This document shows positions 33,783-42,679 of a DNA stretch of 64,000 bases, in pieces. The notes beneath the pieces were generated by a model. That model did not search any database and was not told the DNA's origin. It saw only the letters and a list, made by a program, of their open reading frames with translations. A program made the position numbers and the translations under genes. How positions within the stretch are numbered: the first letter of the stretch is position 1; every line of letters begins with the position of its first letter. Origin of the DNA: Haloimpatiens massiliensis (GTDB lineage: Bacteria; Bacillota; Clostridia; Clostridiales; Clostridiaceae); assembly GCF_900184255.1 (NCBI RefSeq), contig NZ_LT854640.1:416019-480018 (forward strand), in the 5' to 3' direction.

Positions 33783-35063
33783 ATGTCAAAAAAATTGTCA
33801 TTTGAAACATTATGTATTCAGGAAGGCTATAAGCCTAAAGTAGGAGAGCCAAGGATATTACCTATTGTTCAAAATACCACCTATTACTACAATAATCCAG
33901 ATTATGTAGGTGAGTTATTTGACTTAAGTAAAGAAGGTCATATGTACTCTAGGATAAGCAATCCGACAGTAGCAGCCTTGGAAGAAAAGTTTTCATTACT
34001 TGAAGGAGGTGTTGGTGCAGTTGCCACATCTTCGGGCCAATCAGCTACGTTACTAGCTGTATTAAATATATGTAAAGCAGGAGATCATATATTAGCAGCA
34101 TCTACTTTATATGGTGGAACCTTCAATCTTTTAAATGTTACCTTAAGGGAATTAGGAATCCATACTACTTTTGTAAATCCAGAGGCTTCAGGGGAAGAAA
34201 TTTTATGTTCTATAAAGAACAATACTAAATTAATTTTTGGAGAAACCATTGGAAATCCAGGTCTTAATATTCTTGATTTTGAGAAGTTTTCATCTATAGC
34301 TAGAAAATCAAATATACCTTTTATAGTAGACAATACTATTGCAACACCGTATCATTGCAATCCTTTGAAGCTTGGAGCAAATATAGTAATACATTCCACC
34401 ACTAAATATGCTGATGGGCACGCTACATCAGTTGGAGGAATAATTATTGATGGAGGAAATTTTAATTGGGATAATGGCAAATTTCTATCAATGGTAGAAA
34501 AAGATTTAAGTTATCATGGGTTAAAGTACGTAGAAGCTTTTAAAGAAAAGGCGTATATAACAAAGCTTAGAGTTAAATTATTAAGAGATATAGGAAATAT
34601 TATGTCTCCTTTTAACGCTTTTTTAACCAATTTGGGTTTAGAGACTCTTCATTTAAGGATGAAGGCCCATAGCGAAAATGCATTGAAATTAGCAAAATGG
34701 CTTCAAAAGCATCCTAAAATTTCATGGGTAAACTATCCTAGGTTGGAGGATAATATAAACTTTCAAAGGAGCAACAAATACTTGAGAAATGGAGCTTCAG
34801 GTATGTTGACTTTTGGAATTAAAGGGTCTAAAGAAGATATAAAGGAGTTTATTAAAAAATTAAAATTAGTAGCTTTAGTAATTCATATAGGTGATGTTAG
34901 ATCTTCTGTGCTTCACCCTGCAAGTACAACTCATAGGCAATTATCTGTAGAGGAACAGATTAATGCAGGAGTATCCCCTGAAATGATAAGAGTTTCTGTG
35001 GGCATTGAAAATATAGAGGATATAATTAAGGACTTTAGACAAGCTCTTAATTATATAAGTTAA
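33783..35063 (+). CDS. metY: O-acetylhomoserine sulfhydrylase
   Basis: A 426-residue PLP enzyme of the Cys/Met metabolism family, which joins O-acetylhomoserine and sulfide to give homocysteine. The PLP Lys is Lys208 in HSTTKYADGH, and MYSRISNPTV near the N-terminus is typical. About 430 residues separates MetY from the shorter cystathionine enzymes. I chose the ATG at 33783, behind AAAGGGGG; an in-frame TTG at 33741 has no ribosome site. It is the first gene behind the SAM-I riboswitch, and metA starts one base after its stop. Confidence 0.93.
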   Translation: MSKKLSFETLCIQEGYKPKVGEPRILPIVQNTTYYYNNPDYVGELFDLSKEGHMYSRISNPTVAALEEKFSLLEGGVGAVATSSGQSATLLAVLNICKAGDHILAASTLYGGTFNLLNVTLRELGIHTTFVNPEASGEEILCSIKNNTKLIFGETIGNPGLNILDFEKFSSIARKSNIPFIVDNTIATPYHCNPLKLGANIVIHSTTKYADGHATSVGGIIIDGGNFNWDNGKFLSMVEKDLSYHGLKYVEAFKEKAYITKLRVKLLRDIGNIMSPFNAFLTNLGLETLHLRMKAHSENALKLAKWLQKHPKISWVNYPRLEDNINFQRSNKYLRNGASGMLTFGIKGSKEDIKEFIKKLKLVALVIHIGDVRSSVLHPASTTHRQLSVEEQINAGVSPEMIRVSVGIENIEDIIKDFRQALNYIS

Positions 35064-35064
35064 T

Positions 35065-35928
35065 ATGACAATATACTTAAATAAGCCTTTTGAAGGATTA
35101 AAGCTTTTAGAAAAGGGCAGTATAGACTACTCACTAGGGTTGAAGAGAACTGAGAATTTAAAAAGCATAGGAATTTTAAATTTAATGCCAAATAAACAGG
35201 AAACGGAAGCACAGTTTTTAAAATTATTTAATTCTATAAATAAATCAGTACATTTGAGGTTTTTAAGAATTATAAATCATAGTTGTAAGAATAGTTCAAT
35301 GTCATATTTAAAAAATAATTATGAAACGCTTGAGGATATTAAGAATAAAAAGTTAGATGGAACAATTATAACTGGAGCACCTCTAGAAAAATTGCCTTTT
35401 GAACATGTAAGTTACTGGAGGGAGCTTCAAGATATATTTAATTTTATTGAGGAAAATGTAAAAACCTCTTTCTTTATATGCTGGGCAGCTCAAGCTGCAA
35501 TGTATCATTATTATGGTATTAGAAATTATGTTATGAATAAAAAGACTTTTGGCATATACAAACATTATAAGCTTAGGGAAGAGAGAATTTTAGAAAATCT
35601 AAATTTTCCTGTAAACTGCCCTCATTCCAGATATAGTAGGATTTTAAAGGAGGATTTAAAAAATAATCATAATCTTAAAATACTTTTGTACTCTCAAGAA
35701 GTAGGTGAGCTTTTATTATTTAATGAGAAGAAGTTTTTTATGTTAGGACATATTGAGTATGACAGAGATGTTTTAAAAAAAGAGTATCTTAGAGATTTAT
35801 CAAAAGGAATAGATGTTTCAATGCCTAAAAATTATTTTCCAATAGACAATGTTAAAAAAGAACCGTTTTATAGTTGGAAAAATGAGGGTAATGTTTTATT
35901 TAGTAATTGGGTTAAATATTATGTTTAA
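35065..35928 (+). CDS. metA: Homoserine O-acetyltransferase (MetA family)
   Basis: A 287-residue MetA-type acyltransferase. The nucleophile is Cys139 in FFICWAAQAA and the catalytic Glu follows GHIEYDRD. The residue that sets acyl choice is Glu108 (GAPLEKL); in this family Glu there goes with acetyl-CoA and Gly with succinyl-CoA, so the product should be O-acetylhomoserine, exactly the substrate of the neighbouring MetY. It starts one base after metY and has no clear ribosome site of its own, which suggests coupled translation. Confidence 0.93.
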   Translation: MTIYLNKPFEGLKLLEKGSIDYSLGLKRTENLKSIGILNLMPNKQETEAQFLKLFNSINKSVHLRFLRIINHSCKNSSMSYLKNNYETLEDIKNKKLDGTIITGAPLEKLPFEHVSYWRELQDIFNFIEENVKTSFFICWAAQAAMYHYYGIRNYVMNKKTFGIYKHYKLREERILENLNFPVNCPHSRYSRILKEDLKNNHNLKILLYSQEVGELLLFNEKKFFMLGHIEYDRDVLKKEYLRDLSKGIDVSMPKNYFPIDNVKKEPFYSWKNEGNVLFSNWVKYYV

Positions 35929-35948
35929 TTAAATGGAGGTAAAAATTT

Positions 35949-37184
35949 ATGAATTATGGATTATTGGGTTATGGGGTAGTTGGGACAGGAGTTGTGGAAT
36001 TGATTGAAAAAGCAAAAAGGAATGTAGAGTTATATAATCAAATTACTTTAAAAGGTATTTTGGTAAGGGATAAAAATAAGCATGTAAATAAAAGATATTT
36101 TTCATTAGTAACAGAAAGTATAGAAGATATTTTTAAAGAAGATATTGATGTTATTATTGAGGTAATAGGTGGCATTAATCCTGCCTATGAATATATAAAA
36201 ATGGCACTAAAAAAAGGTATACATGTAATAACCGCCAATAAAGATTTGATTGCAGAATACGGAAACGAACTTTCTCAAATAGCTAAAGAGAATAATGTAA
36301 CAATAAAATTAGAGGCAGCTGTAGCTGGGGGAATTCCTATAATAAAGCCATTAGTAGAATCACTAAATGGCAATAATATACTATCAATTAAAGGTATACT
36401 TAATGGTACAACAAACTTTATATTAACAAAAATGTATCATGAAGGAGTAAATTATCAAGATGCATTAAAGGAAGCTCAAAGATTGGGATTTGCTGAAGCA
36501 AATCCAGAATCCGATGTTATGGGTTATGATACTGCAAGAAAGTTAGCAATATTAGCTTCTATAGCATTTAATGGGAAAGTATATTGGAAAGATATAGTAA
36601 TTGAAGGAATATCAGATTTAGATAAAGAGGATTTTTTATATGCTAAAAAGCAAAATTGCTGTATAAAGCTAATAGGTTACAGTAGTAAAAAAGGTGATAA
36701 GGTATATGGAGTAGTTAAACCTATGTTAGTGGACTCTAGGCTTGAGTTTTTCCATATAAACAATGAAGTTAATTCTGTTATTTTAGAAGGGGATGCTGTG
36801 GGGCAACTTACCTTTACAGGTAAGGGAGCAGGAATGTTTCCAACAGCGTCTGCAGTTTGTAGTGACTTATCAGATATAATCAATAAAAATTTTATTCGAA
36901 GCATAAATTATTCATATAATAACTATTCAATTGAGAAATATTTTTCTAATGAATGTGAAGTTTTATTAAGAATATTTACTAGTGATATTGATAGAACAAG
37001 AGAGTTATTAAAATCAAACTTTCATGAAATACTAGATGTGTATTCAAAAAAGGATGAAGAAATAGCAGCTGTAGTTAGAGTATCTTCAGAAGCGGATATG
37101 GAGAAGAGCGTAGAAAATATTAAGAGGTATCCATATATTTATAACGTGAAAAGACTAATGAAATTTAATGCTATGGCTAGTTAA
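35949..37184 (+). CDS. hom: Homoserine dehydrogenase
   Basis: A 411-residue enzyme that reduces aspartate semialdehyde to homoserine. The nucleotide-binding loop is GYGVVGTGV, the family motif HVITANKDL is present, and the substrate region has GILNGTTNFIL. The last 80 residues look like an ACT domain (IFTSDIDRTRELL), a possible site of feedback control. AATGGAGG precedes the ATG. With metY and metA it completes the path from aspartate semialdehyde to homocysteine. Confidence 0.93.
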   Translation: MNYGLLGYGVVGTGVVELIEKAKRNVELYNQITLKGILVRDKNKHVNKRYFSLVTESIEDIFKEDIDVIIEVIGGINPAYEYIKMALKKGIHVITANKDLIAEYGNELSQIAKENNVTIKLEAAVAGGIPIIKPLVESLNGNNILSIKGILNGTTNFILTKMYHEGVNYQDALKEAQRLGFAEANPESDVMGYDTARKLAILASIAFNGKVYWKDIVIEGISDLDKEDFLYAKKQNCCIKLIGYSSKKGDKVYGVVKPMLVDSRLEFFHINNEVNSVILEGDAVGQLTFTGKGAGMFPTASAVCSDLSDIINKNFIRSINYSYNNYSIEKYFSNECEVLLRIFTSDIDRTRELLKSNFHEILDVYSKKDEEIAAVVRVSSEADMEKSVENIKRYPYIYNVKRLMKFNAMAS

Positions 37185-37201
37185 TAATATTTTATGGGAA
37201 G

Positions 37202-37233
37202 CAGTGAAAGAACTTTATTCTTTCACTGTTTTA
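37202..37233 (+). terminator. Terminator of the methionine operon
   Basis: CAGTGAAAGAA (37202-37212) and TTCTTTCACTG (37218-37228) form a perfect 11-bp stem with T tail. Confidence 0.9.
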
Positions 37234-37493
37234 TCATAAGTATCAGTTACTTTATGGCTACAAAAATAAATTTAATTAATATAGTTTCATACATATACAA
37301 ACAATTATTAATTTGCGTAATTAGTATAGTTATATGATATAATTTATTAAATAAGCAATATGTATCTAATTAGGAGCATAGGAATAAATCTCAATAGACT
37401 AAATCACTAAAGAGGCTAATATTAAGGGGATTTTATGTGAGAAAACTATAAAATTTATACCTATGGGTGTTTGTAAAGAAAGTGAGGGGTAAT

Positions 37494-38117
37494 ATGTATA
37501 CTTGCGCTATGTGCAGTGAACATCATTGTAAAATAGGAGAACTTCAGAAACTACCTATTAATTGTCCATGTAATGAAAAAGAAGAACAAGAACAGATAAG
37601 AAAATTATATCTTGAAGATGAAAATAATAAATTAGCATATAATTCTGCATTAGTTGAAGCAGAAGGATATTGTAAAAAAACAAGACTTGAAGAAATAATG
37701 GATTTTGCAAATAAGTGTAATTTTAAAAAACTGGGAGTTGCCTTTTGTGTAGGTTTAAGTAATGAAGCAAAAATGCTGTGCAAGATCTTAAAGCATAATG
37801 GATTTGAGGTTATTTCCGTAGTGTGTAAAAATGGAAGTATACCTAAGGAATTTTTAAATATTAAGGATAATGAAAAGGTAAGACCGGGTACTTATGAGCC
37901 AATGTGTAATCCTATTGGACAGGCTATTTTACTAAATAAAGCTCAAACAGATTTAAATATTATTATGGGATTATGTGTAGGCCATGATTCGCTGTTTATA
38001 AAACATTCTAATGCACCTATAACTGTTTTTGCAGTTAAGGATAGAGTGCTTGCTCATAACCCTCTAGGAGCATTGTATCTATCAGATGGTTATTACAAAA
38101 ATAAATTGTATAAATAA
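37494..38117 (+). CDS. DUF1847 family metal-binding-type protein
   Basis: A 207-residue protein starting with a Cys cluster (CAMCSEHHCKIG, then CPC) and carrying further Cys through its length (CVGLSNEAKMLC, CNPIGQ, CVGHDS). The family is unnamed and widespread in anaerobes; a metal or Fe-S site is likely from the Cys pattern. The start is the ATG at 37494, behind GAGGGG; an in-frame TTG 27 bases upstream has no ribosome site. No operon partner is evident. Confidence 0.8.
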   Translation: MYTCAMCSEHHCKIGELQKLPINCPCNEKEEQEQIRKLYLEDENNKLAYNSALVEAEGYCKKTRLEEIMDFANKCNFKKLGVAFCVGLSNEAKMLCKILKHNGFEVISVVCKNGSIPKEFLNIKDNEKVRPGTYEPMCNPIGQAILLNKAQTDLNIIMGLCVGHDSLFIKHSNAPITVFAVKDRVLAHNPLGALYLSDGYYKNKLYK

Positions 38118-38225
38118 TGGTAAGGTATTGGTTATTTAAAATAAAGAGGAAATAAAAAACTTATGTATAATATAATATATAGGAATTTTATTATATGATA
38201 GTTCAACTTAAGGGAGTGATTTTTT

Positions 38226-38342
38226 ATGAAAATTATGAGAAGTTATAATTTATTTTACTCGGTAGTAAACAAAATGCTTCAAGCAAAGACCGTAATGACT
38301 CAGTCAGCTATGCTTTGCTTGGAGCCTAATGTAGTTTATTAG
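38226..38342 (+). CDS. Short leader ORF (38 codons)
   Basis: ATG at 38226 follows AAGGGAGTGA at a good distance and opens a frame of 38 codons, MKIMRSYNLFYSVVNK at its start. It has no recognisable domain. Its last third spans the first hairpin (AAGCAAAG/CTTTGCTT) of the structured leader described next, so ribosomes on it would change that folding. It may be a regulatory peptide rather than a working protein. Confidence 0.4.
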   Translation: MKIMRSYNLFYSVVNKMLQAKTVMTQSAMLCLEPNVVY

Positions 38343-38439
38343 CTGAAATAAAACTAGGTTCCTATGTAATACATAGGTTTACTTTTTCATAGGTCTTTGC
38401 CTTAATTTTAATTTAAAAAAATTAAGGAGGAGCAAAGGC
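38281..38439 (+). promoter_or_regulatory. Structured leader with attenuator and masked ribosome site
   Basis: AAGCAAAG (38281-38288) can pair with CTTTGCTT (38313-38320), or GCAAAGAC (38283-38290) with GTCTTTGC (38393-38400). A terminator hairpin CCTATGT/ACATAGG (38361-38367, 38371-38377) with T tail lies between. GTCTTTGC can also pair with GCAAAGGC (38432-38439), extending CTTAATTTT/AAAATTAAG (38401-38409, 38418-38426), which buries the AAGGAGG of the next gene. The pairings exclude one another, as in riboswitches and translational attenuators. The signal is unknown. Confidence 0.6.
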
Positions 38440-38718
38440 ATGAAATATGTTAAAGCACATAATGTGTTACCAGAGGAGATAATAGAGTTAGTTCAAGAAT
38501 ATATAGATGGGGAATATTTATATATACCTAGAAAAAGTGAAAATCAAAAATCATGGGGTGAAAAAAACGGAACTAGAAATAGCCTCAAAAGAAGAAATAA
38601 TGAAATTTTTAAGAAATATGCTAGAGGATATAAAGTTTCAAAGTTATCTGAAGAATATTTCCTATCAGAACAAAGTATCAGAAAAATTATAAGTAAAGAG
38701 AGAAAATTATGTTCCTGA
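38440..38718 (+). CDS. CD3324-family HTH protein
   Basis: A 92-residue protein: an N-terminal part typical of the CD3324 family (VLPEEIIELVQEYIDGEYLY, then IPRK and SWGEKNGTRN) and a C-terminal helix-turn-helix (KYARGYKVSKLSEEYFLSEQ). It is probably a DNA-binding regulator, but targets are unknown. AAGGAGGAG precedes the ATG and is contained in the leader hairpin, so its translation is likely controlled. Confidence 0.8.
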   Translation: MKYVKAHNVLPEEIIELVQEYIDGEYLYIPRKSENQKSWGEKNGTRNSLKRRNNEIFKKYARGYKVSKLSEEYFLSEQSIRKIISKERKLCS

Positions 38719-38770
38719 TAAAGGAATGTTTAATAAAGATATAAAATATTTTTTTGAATATCATAAGAAA

Positions 38771-38819
38771 GAATGTATTATTATTAGACTATATCTGATA
38801 ATAATGCGTTCTTTTTTTG
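38771..38819 (+). terminator. Terminator of the CD3324-family gene
   Basis: GAATGTATTATTAT (38771-38784) pairs with ATAATAATGCGTTC (38798-38811) with two G-T pairs, followed by a T run. Confidence 0.85.
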
Positions 38820-39130
38820 TTCTACTTTAATACAGAACTGTTTTGTACATATAAGGTTAATTTCATGGATGATATAATTTTCGTAAATAGTAAGAGGCCT
38901 TCTCATTCTGGTTTATCATGATTTAGGAATTTCGAAAGGGGTTGAATTAACTGATATGAAATTGTGATTACTATGTAAAATGAGAAAACACTCATAGTCA
39001 TAGAGTTGGTAGCAATATTGGACTAATGTAATATGAAGTTTCATATGTTTATTGATAAGTAAACTATAGAAATAGCATTGTGTAAATTTAATACAAAAGT
39101 AATAGAATTTATTAGAAAGTAGGGGATATA
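38820..39130. other. Intergenic stretch
   Basis: I see no gene, repeat or promoter of note in this stretch, apart from the weak inverted pair ACTATG/CATAGT around 38971-39000 and the AGTAGGGG ribosome site at its end. Confidence 0.5.
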
Positions 39131-39667
39131 TTGAAATTTAAATTTGTTCCAATGAACTTGGAATATGCAAAGGAAATGATTGATAATTGGAAATATAATG
39201 GGGAATATCATATATATGACTATATAAATGAAGAGGAATTTTTGTTGTGTAAAGAAACTTGGGGAGTAGGAAGATTTGCAGTTTTAAATGAGCAAGACAA
39301 GCTTTTAGGAGAGTTAACAATAGAATTTTTTACAGAAGAAGATGAATCATCTGAAGATGACAGATACGTTGAATATAGCATAGTTAGAAATAATTGTGAA
39401 AATATATATGAAATGTGGATTGGATGGGGATTGAAACCAGAATTGTGCGGCAAAGGATTAGGAGTAGAATTTGTCTCAGAATGTATTAATTTTGCGGTAA
39501 GGGAGTATGACTACAAAGGAGAATATGTTAGATGTGGTGTTGCTGCATTTAATAAAAGAGCAATAAAGGTGTATGAAAAATTAAACTTTAAAACGTTTCA
39601 TATATGTGAAGGAGAAATAGCAAATAAAAAATATAAAATTTTACAAATGCAAAAAAGCATTAAATAG
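39131..39667 (+). CDS. GNAT-family N-acetyltransferase
   Basis: A 178-residue acetyltransferase. The acetyl-CoA loop of the fold is seen as GLKPELCGKGLGVEFVSECI, and the last strand as CGVAAFNKRAIKVYEKLNF. The middle has an acidic stretch (FFTEEDESSEDDRYVEY). Substrate is unknown. The start is TTG at 39131 behind AGGGG. It stands alone. Confidence 0.85.
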   Translation: MKFKFVPMNLEYAKEMIDNWKYNGEYHIYDYINEEEFLLCKETWGVGRFAVLNEQDKLLGELTIEFFTEEDESSEDDRYVEYSIVRNNCENIYEMWIGWGLKPELCGKGLGVEFVSECINFAVREYDYKGEYVRCGVAAFNKRAIKVYEKLNFKTFHICEGEIANKKYKILQMQKSIK

Positions 39668-39765
39668 AATTATTATGTTTATAAAAAGGAGTGCATGAAT
39701 TATAATTGTTTTTAAGGTTTGATTTAAACGCAGTGTCTTTGAACATAAAGAGTAGAGAGTTGATG

Positions 39766-39806
39766 AAAAATAGTCTAACTTCAATTATTAAAATGAAGTT
39801 AGACTA
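39766..39806 (-). terminator. Terminator of the minus-strand importer operon
   Basis: A perfect 13-bp stem (TAGTCTAACTTCA 39771-39783, TGAAGTTAGACTA 39794-39806). The T run lies on the minus strand (plus-strand AAAAA at 39766-39770), so it ends the operon arriving from the right. Confidence 0.85.
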
Positions 39807-39817
39807 TATAAAAGAAT

Positions 39818-40621
39818 TTAGATTTTACGGGTAATTTTATAAGCCCAGTTTCTATTAACTATTAGAGATTCAAGTTGTAATAGTGAAGATAAACCATTGG
39901 ATAATTTGTCTATAACAGCATTTGCAGCAGGGTGATAGTACATTCCTTTTTTCTCTGCTTCTTTACCTGCCTTAATAGCTGAATTAATTATTTCTAAATT
40001 TTTTAATCGTTTATTAACTGGTATTTGTCTAAGAAGAAGAGTTTTGCCACGAAGAAAATCTCCATTATAAACTCCATTATAAACTCCAGAAAGTTTAACT
40101 TTTTCTCCATTAAACATAAATCCATTGCATGAGTCACTTTTGTATCCAAGCACTGTAACATTCCTTGACATCAACCATTCAATAGTAGCTTTTATATTCA
40201 GCATATCCTTAGGAGATGTGGCAATTAAAGCAACAGGCAAGTTATAGATAGCTGGCAAATCAGGACATAATTCTTCACCCTTAATATCTCCAATTCCGCC
40301 CATGCCACAGGTTACGGCTAAGGATATATTATATTTTTCGCAAATTGCCATAGTACCAGAGGCAGTTAGAGCACCTGAAAGTTTTTCCTTTAAGGCATTT
40401 TCCAGTAAAAAACAATCTATACGTATTAACGAATCTGCTCTAGTTCTAAAGTTTAAAAATTCATTAATATTCCCTATAATTATATTCCCAGATTCTATCC
40501 ATACAAGGTTAGAATCTGTATTATCCCAGGATTTTACTAGCTGCTCATTACTTATAGAAGAAAGACCATGAGTAAGTAATGCTGTTTCAACTAAAAAATT
40601 AGGTTTATTTCCAGTTTTCAT
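39818..40621 (-). CDS. Pseudouridine-5'-phosphate glycosidase (PsuG)-like protein
   Basis: A 267-residue protein of the PsuG/indigoidine synthase A type: GTMAICEKYNISLAVTCGMGGIG matches the family core, as does PVALIATSPKDMLNIKATIEWL, where Lys138 stands in the place of the catalytic Lys166 of E. coli PsuG. It is shorter than usual (about 300) and rather divergent. Normal members split pseudouridine phosphate into uracil and ribose phosphate. There is no PsuK kinase nearby. It overlaps the binding-protein gene by 17 bases, which ties it to the ABC importer. Confidence 0.75.
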   Translation of the reverse strand: MKTGNKPNFLVETALLTHGLSSISNEQLVKSWDNTDSNLVWIESGNIIIGNINEFLNFRTRADSLIRIDCFLLENALKEKLSGALTASGTMAICEKYNISLAVTCGMGGIGDIKGEELCPDLPAIYNLPVALIATSPKDMLNIKATIEWLMSRNVTVLGYKSDSCNGFMFNGEKVKLSGVYNGVYNGDFLRGKTLLLRQIPVNKRLKNLEIINSAIKAGKEAEKKGMYYHPAANAVIDKLSNGLSSLLQLESLIVNRNWAYKITRKI

Positions 40622-41702
40622 AGTCTTTTATGTTATCTTGTGTAACAAGAGTTAATGGAGAATATACCGCTTTAGAAAGTTTATGACCTTGGGCAGCTTT
40701 CATGGCCATTAAAAGAGCAGCTTTTGTATATACTTGGCTAGAGTAAGTGACACTTGCCATCATAGTACCTTCTTTTATAGAAGCTTTAGCATCTTTTGTA
40801 AAATCTACACCATAAACAAGGACATCGTTTCTACCTATAGACTTTAATGCTTCAGTAGCTGCAAGAGCCATAACATCATTACAAGCAAATATTCCTTTTA
40901 ATTTAGGATTAGCTTGTATAATAGCTTTTGTTGCATCAAAAGCAAGATTAGCATCCCAATTACATGGTTGAGTAGCTACTAATTTTACATCCTTTTTGCT
41001 TTGAAAGTATTCTTTAGCTCCTAGTGTTCTGCCTTCACTTTGGCCAGCACCTGCTAAACCTTGAAGAATAGCAACTTCGCCACTACCACCCATGCGAGAA
41101 ACCATATCTTTTGCGACCATTTCTCCTTGTTCTTTAAAATCAACTGTTATTTTACCATCAAGTTTACCGCCAAGCTTTTTTAAGGCTTCTGTGTCAACAC
41201 CGGGGCCTAAATTAATAACTGGAATACCATTTTGATTGCATTTTACAATTCCAGGATTAAGATTTGTTCCTTCAATAGGGGATACAATAATAGCATCATA
41301 GTCCTTGGTTGCCATAGTCATTAAGGTTTCAAGTTGAGAAGCTTTATCACCTTCTGTAGTTCCAGTTAAAACTTCTACAGTAATACCAAGGTTTTTACCA
41401 GCATTTTCATAACACTCTTTCATATTAACCCAAAATGGATTTGTTAAAGAAATTATAAGCACTCCAATTTTTTCATTTTTACCTTTGGTAGGTAGAGAAC
41501 CTAACTGTTTAGTAAGATCTTCTTCCATTTGTTTGAGAATTGCATTGTCTTTTGTTGAAGAGTTCTTATTGCTTGAATTATTGTTTTGAACAGTACTTTT
41601 TTTCTCTGAACTAGTATTTTTTTTAGATTCATTATTATTGCCACAGCCAACTACGCTTAATGACATAAAAATAGCTAAAAATAATGTAATAAGTTTTTTC
41701 AT
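40605..41702 (-). CDS. Sugar/nucleoside ABC transporter binding lipoprotein (RbsB type)
   Basis: A 365-residue lipoprotein with lipobox VVGC (Cys20), a Ser/Asn/Lys-rich linker and a type 1 periplasmic-binding fold (IGVLIISLTNPFWVNMKECY, later GIFACNDVMALAATEAL). Such proteins take ribose, other sugars or nucleosides. The gene order ATPase, permease, binder, glycosidase suggests that a nucleoside or pseudouridine-like compound is imported and split. GGAG precedes the ATG on the minus strand. Confidence 0.9.
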   Translation of the reverse strand: MKKLITLFLAIFMSLSVVGCGNNNESKKNTSSEKKSTVQNNNSSNKNSSTKDNAILKQMEEDLTKQLGSLPTKGKNEKIGVLIISLTNPFWVNMKECYENAGKNLGITVEVLTGTTEGDKASQLETLMTMATKDYDAIIVSPIEGTNLNPGIVKCNQNGIPVINLGPGVDTEALKKLGGKLDGKITVDFKEQGEMVAKDMVSRMGGSGEVAILQGLAGAGQSEGRTLGAKEYFQSKKDVKLVATQPCNWDANLAFDATKAIIQANPKLKGIFACNDVMALAATEALKSIGRNDVLVYGVDFTKDAKASIKEGTMMASVTYSSQVYTKAALLMAMKAAQGHKLSKAVYSPLTLVTQDNIKDYENWK

Positions 41703-41722
41703 TTTTTAATTCTCCTTTGTTA

Positions 41723-42679
41723 TTATATTTGAATCTTTTTTCTTTTACGAAATTCTGCAAAAACAACAGAAAAAAATAAAAGAATACCTATGAAAAATTG
41801 TTGATAGTAAGATGAAACACTAAGAATTGTTAAACCATTTCGAATAATGCCTAATAATAAAACGGAAATAGCTGTGCCAAAAAGTTTTGCATTTCCACCA
41901 CTCATTAAAGTTCCGCCCATAATAACAGCAGTTATAGAATCTAGTTCCATTCCTAGACCCGCATTTGCTTCAGCACAATTAAGCCTAGCTGTTATAATTA
42001 ATCCAACTAATGAGGCAAGTATGCCTAAAGCCATATGACATGTAATTCTATAAATCCCACACTTAACACCAACACGCTGAAGAGCAGATTTATTTCCACC
42101 CAATGCTTTTATGTATTGACCCCATTTAACCTTATGCATTAATATCATTGAAACTATAAATACAATAATTGCAATTATAATAGAAGGGTTGATTTTATCA
42201 ACCTCACTTTTGCCGAAAAATAAAAAGTTATTAGGAAATTTTGTTATAGGAATTCCTTTTGTAAGAATTAAAGCTAACCCCCTATAAATAGAAGCTGTGG
42301 CTAAGGTAATAACAAAAGCATTAATAGATGTAAAGTGTATGGCAGCACCATTAAAAAATCCCATAGCAGCACCACAAAGTATACCAATAATAATTGATAA
42401 TCCTACAGAAATACCCATATGCATGGAAAGTGCCATAGCTACTCCGCATAATGAAACCATAGAACCAGCAGATAAATCGATTGCACCAGAGGCAATAACA
42501 AAGTTCATGCCAATTGCTAAGATTAAGTAAATAGATACGGATTCTAGAATATTATAAATATTCTTAAAAGTAAGGAAGAATTCAGAACTAACATTTAAAA
42601 AAATACATAATATAAAAAGCACACATAAAAGTAATATCTGAGAAGAGTGTTTTCCTAAAAATTTAAAAAACCTATTCAT
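41723..42679 (-). CDS. ABC transporter permease (RbsC type)
   Basis: About 318 residues with 8-10 membrane helices of the BPD_transp_2 family (AIGMNFVIASGAIDLSAGSM; ITAVIMGGTLMSGG). The ATG at 42679 is used because GGAGG stands 6 bases before it; a TTG 12 bases further upstream overlaps the ribosome site. It overlaps the end of the ATPase gene by 8 bases. Confidence 0.9.
   Translation of the reverse strand: MNRFFKFLGKHSSQILLLCVLFILCIFLNVSSEFFLTFKNIYNILESVSIYLILAIGMNFVIASGAIDLSAGSMVSLCGVAMALSMHMGISVGLSIIIGILCGAAMGFFNGAAIHFTSINAFVITLATASIYRGLALILTKGIPITKFPNNFLFFGKSEVDKINPSIIIAIIVFIVSMILMHKVKWGQYIKALGGNKSALQRVGVKCGIYRITCHMALGILASLVGLIITARLNCAEANAGLGMELDSITAVIMGGTLMSGGNAKLFGTAISVLLLGIIRNGLTILSVSSYYQQFFIGILLFFSVVFAEFRKRKKIQI

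Noticed and set aside
38440..38718. Known antibiotic-type attenuator for the CD3324-family gene
   Set aside because: The leader frame is much longer than erm-type leader peptides and the gene product is not a resistance protein, so I kept the leader as unassigned.
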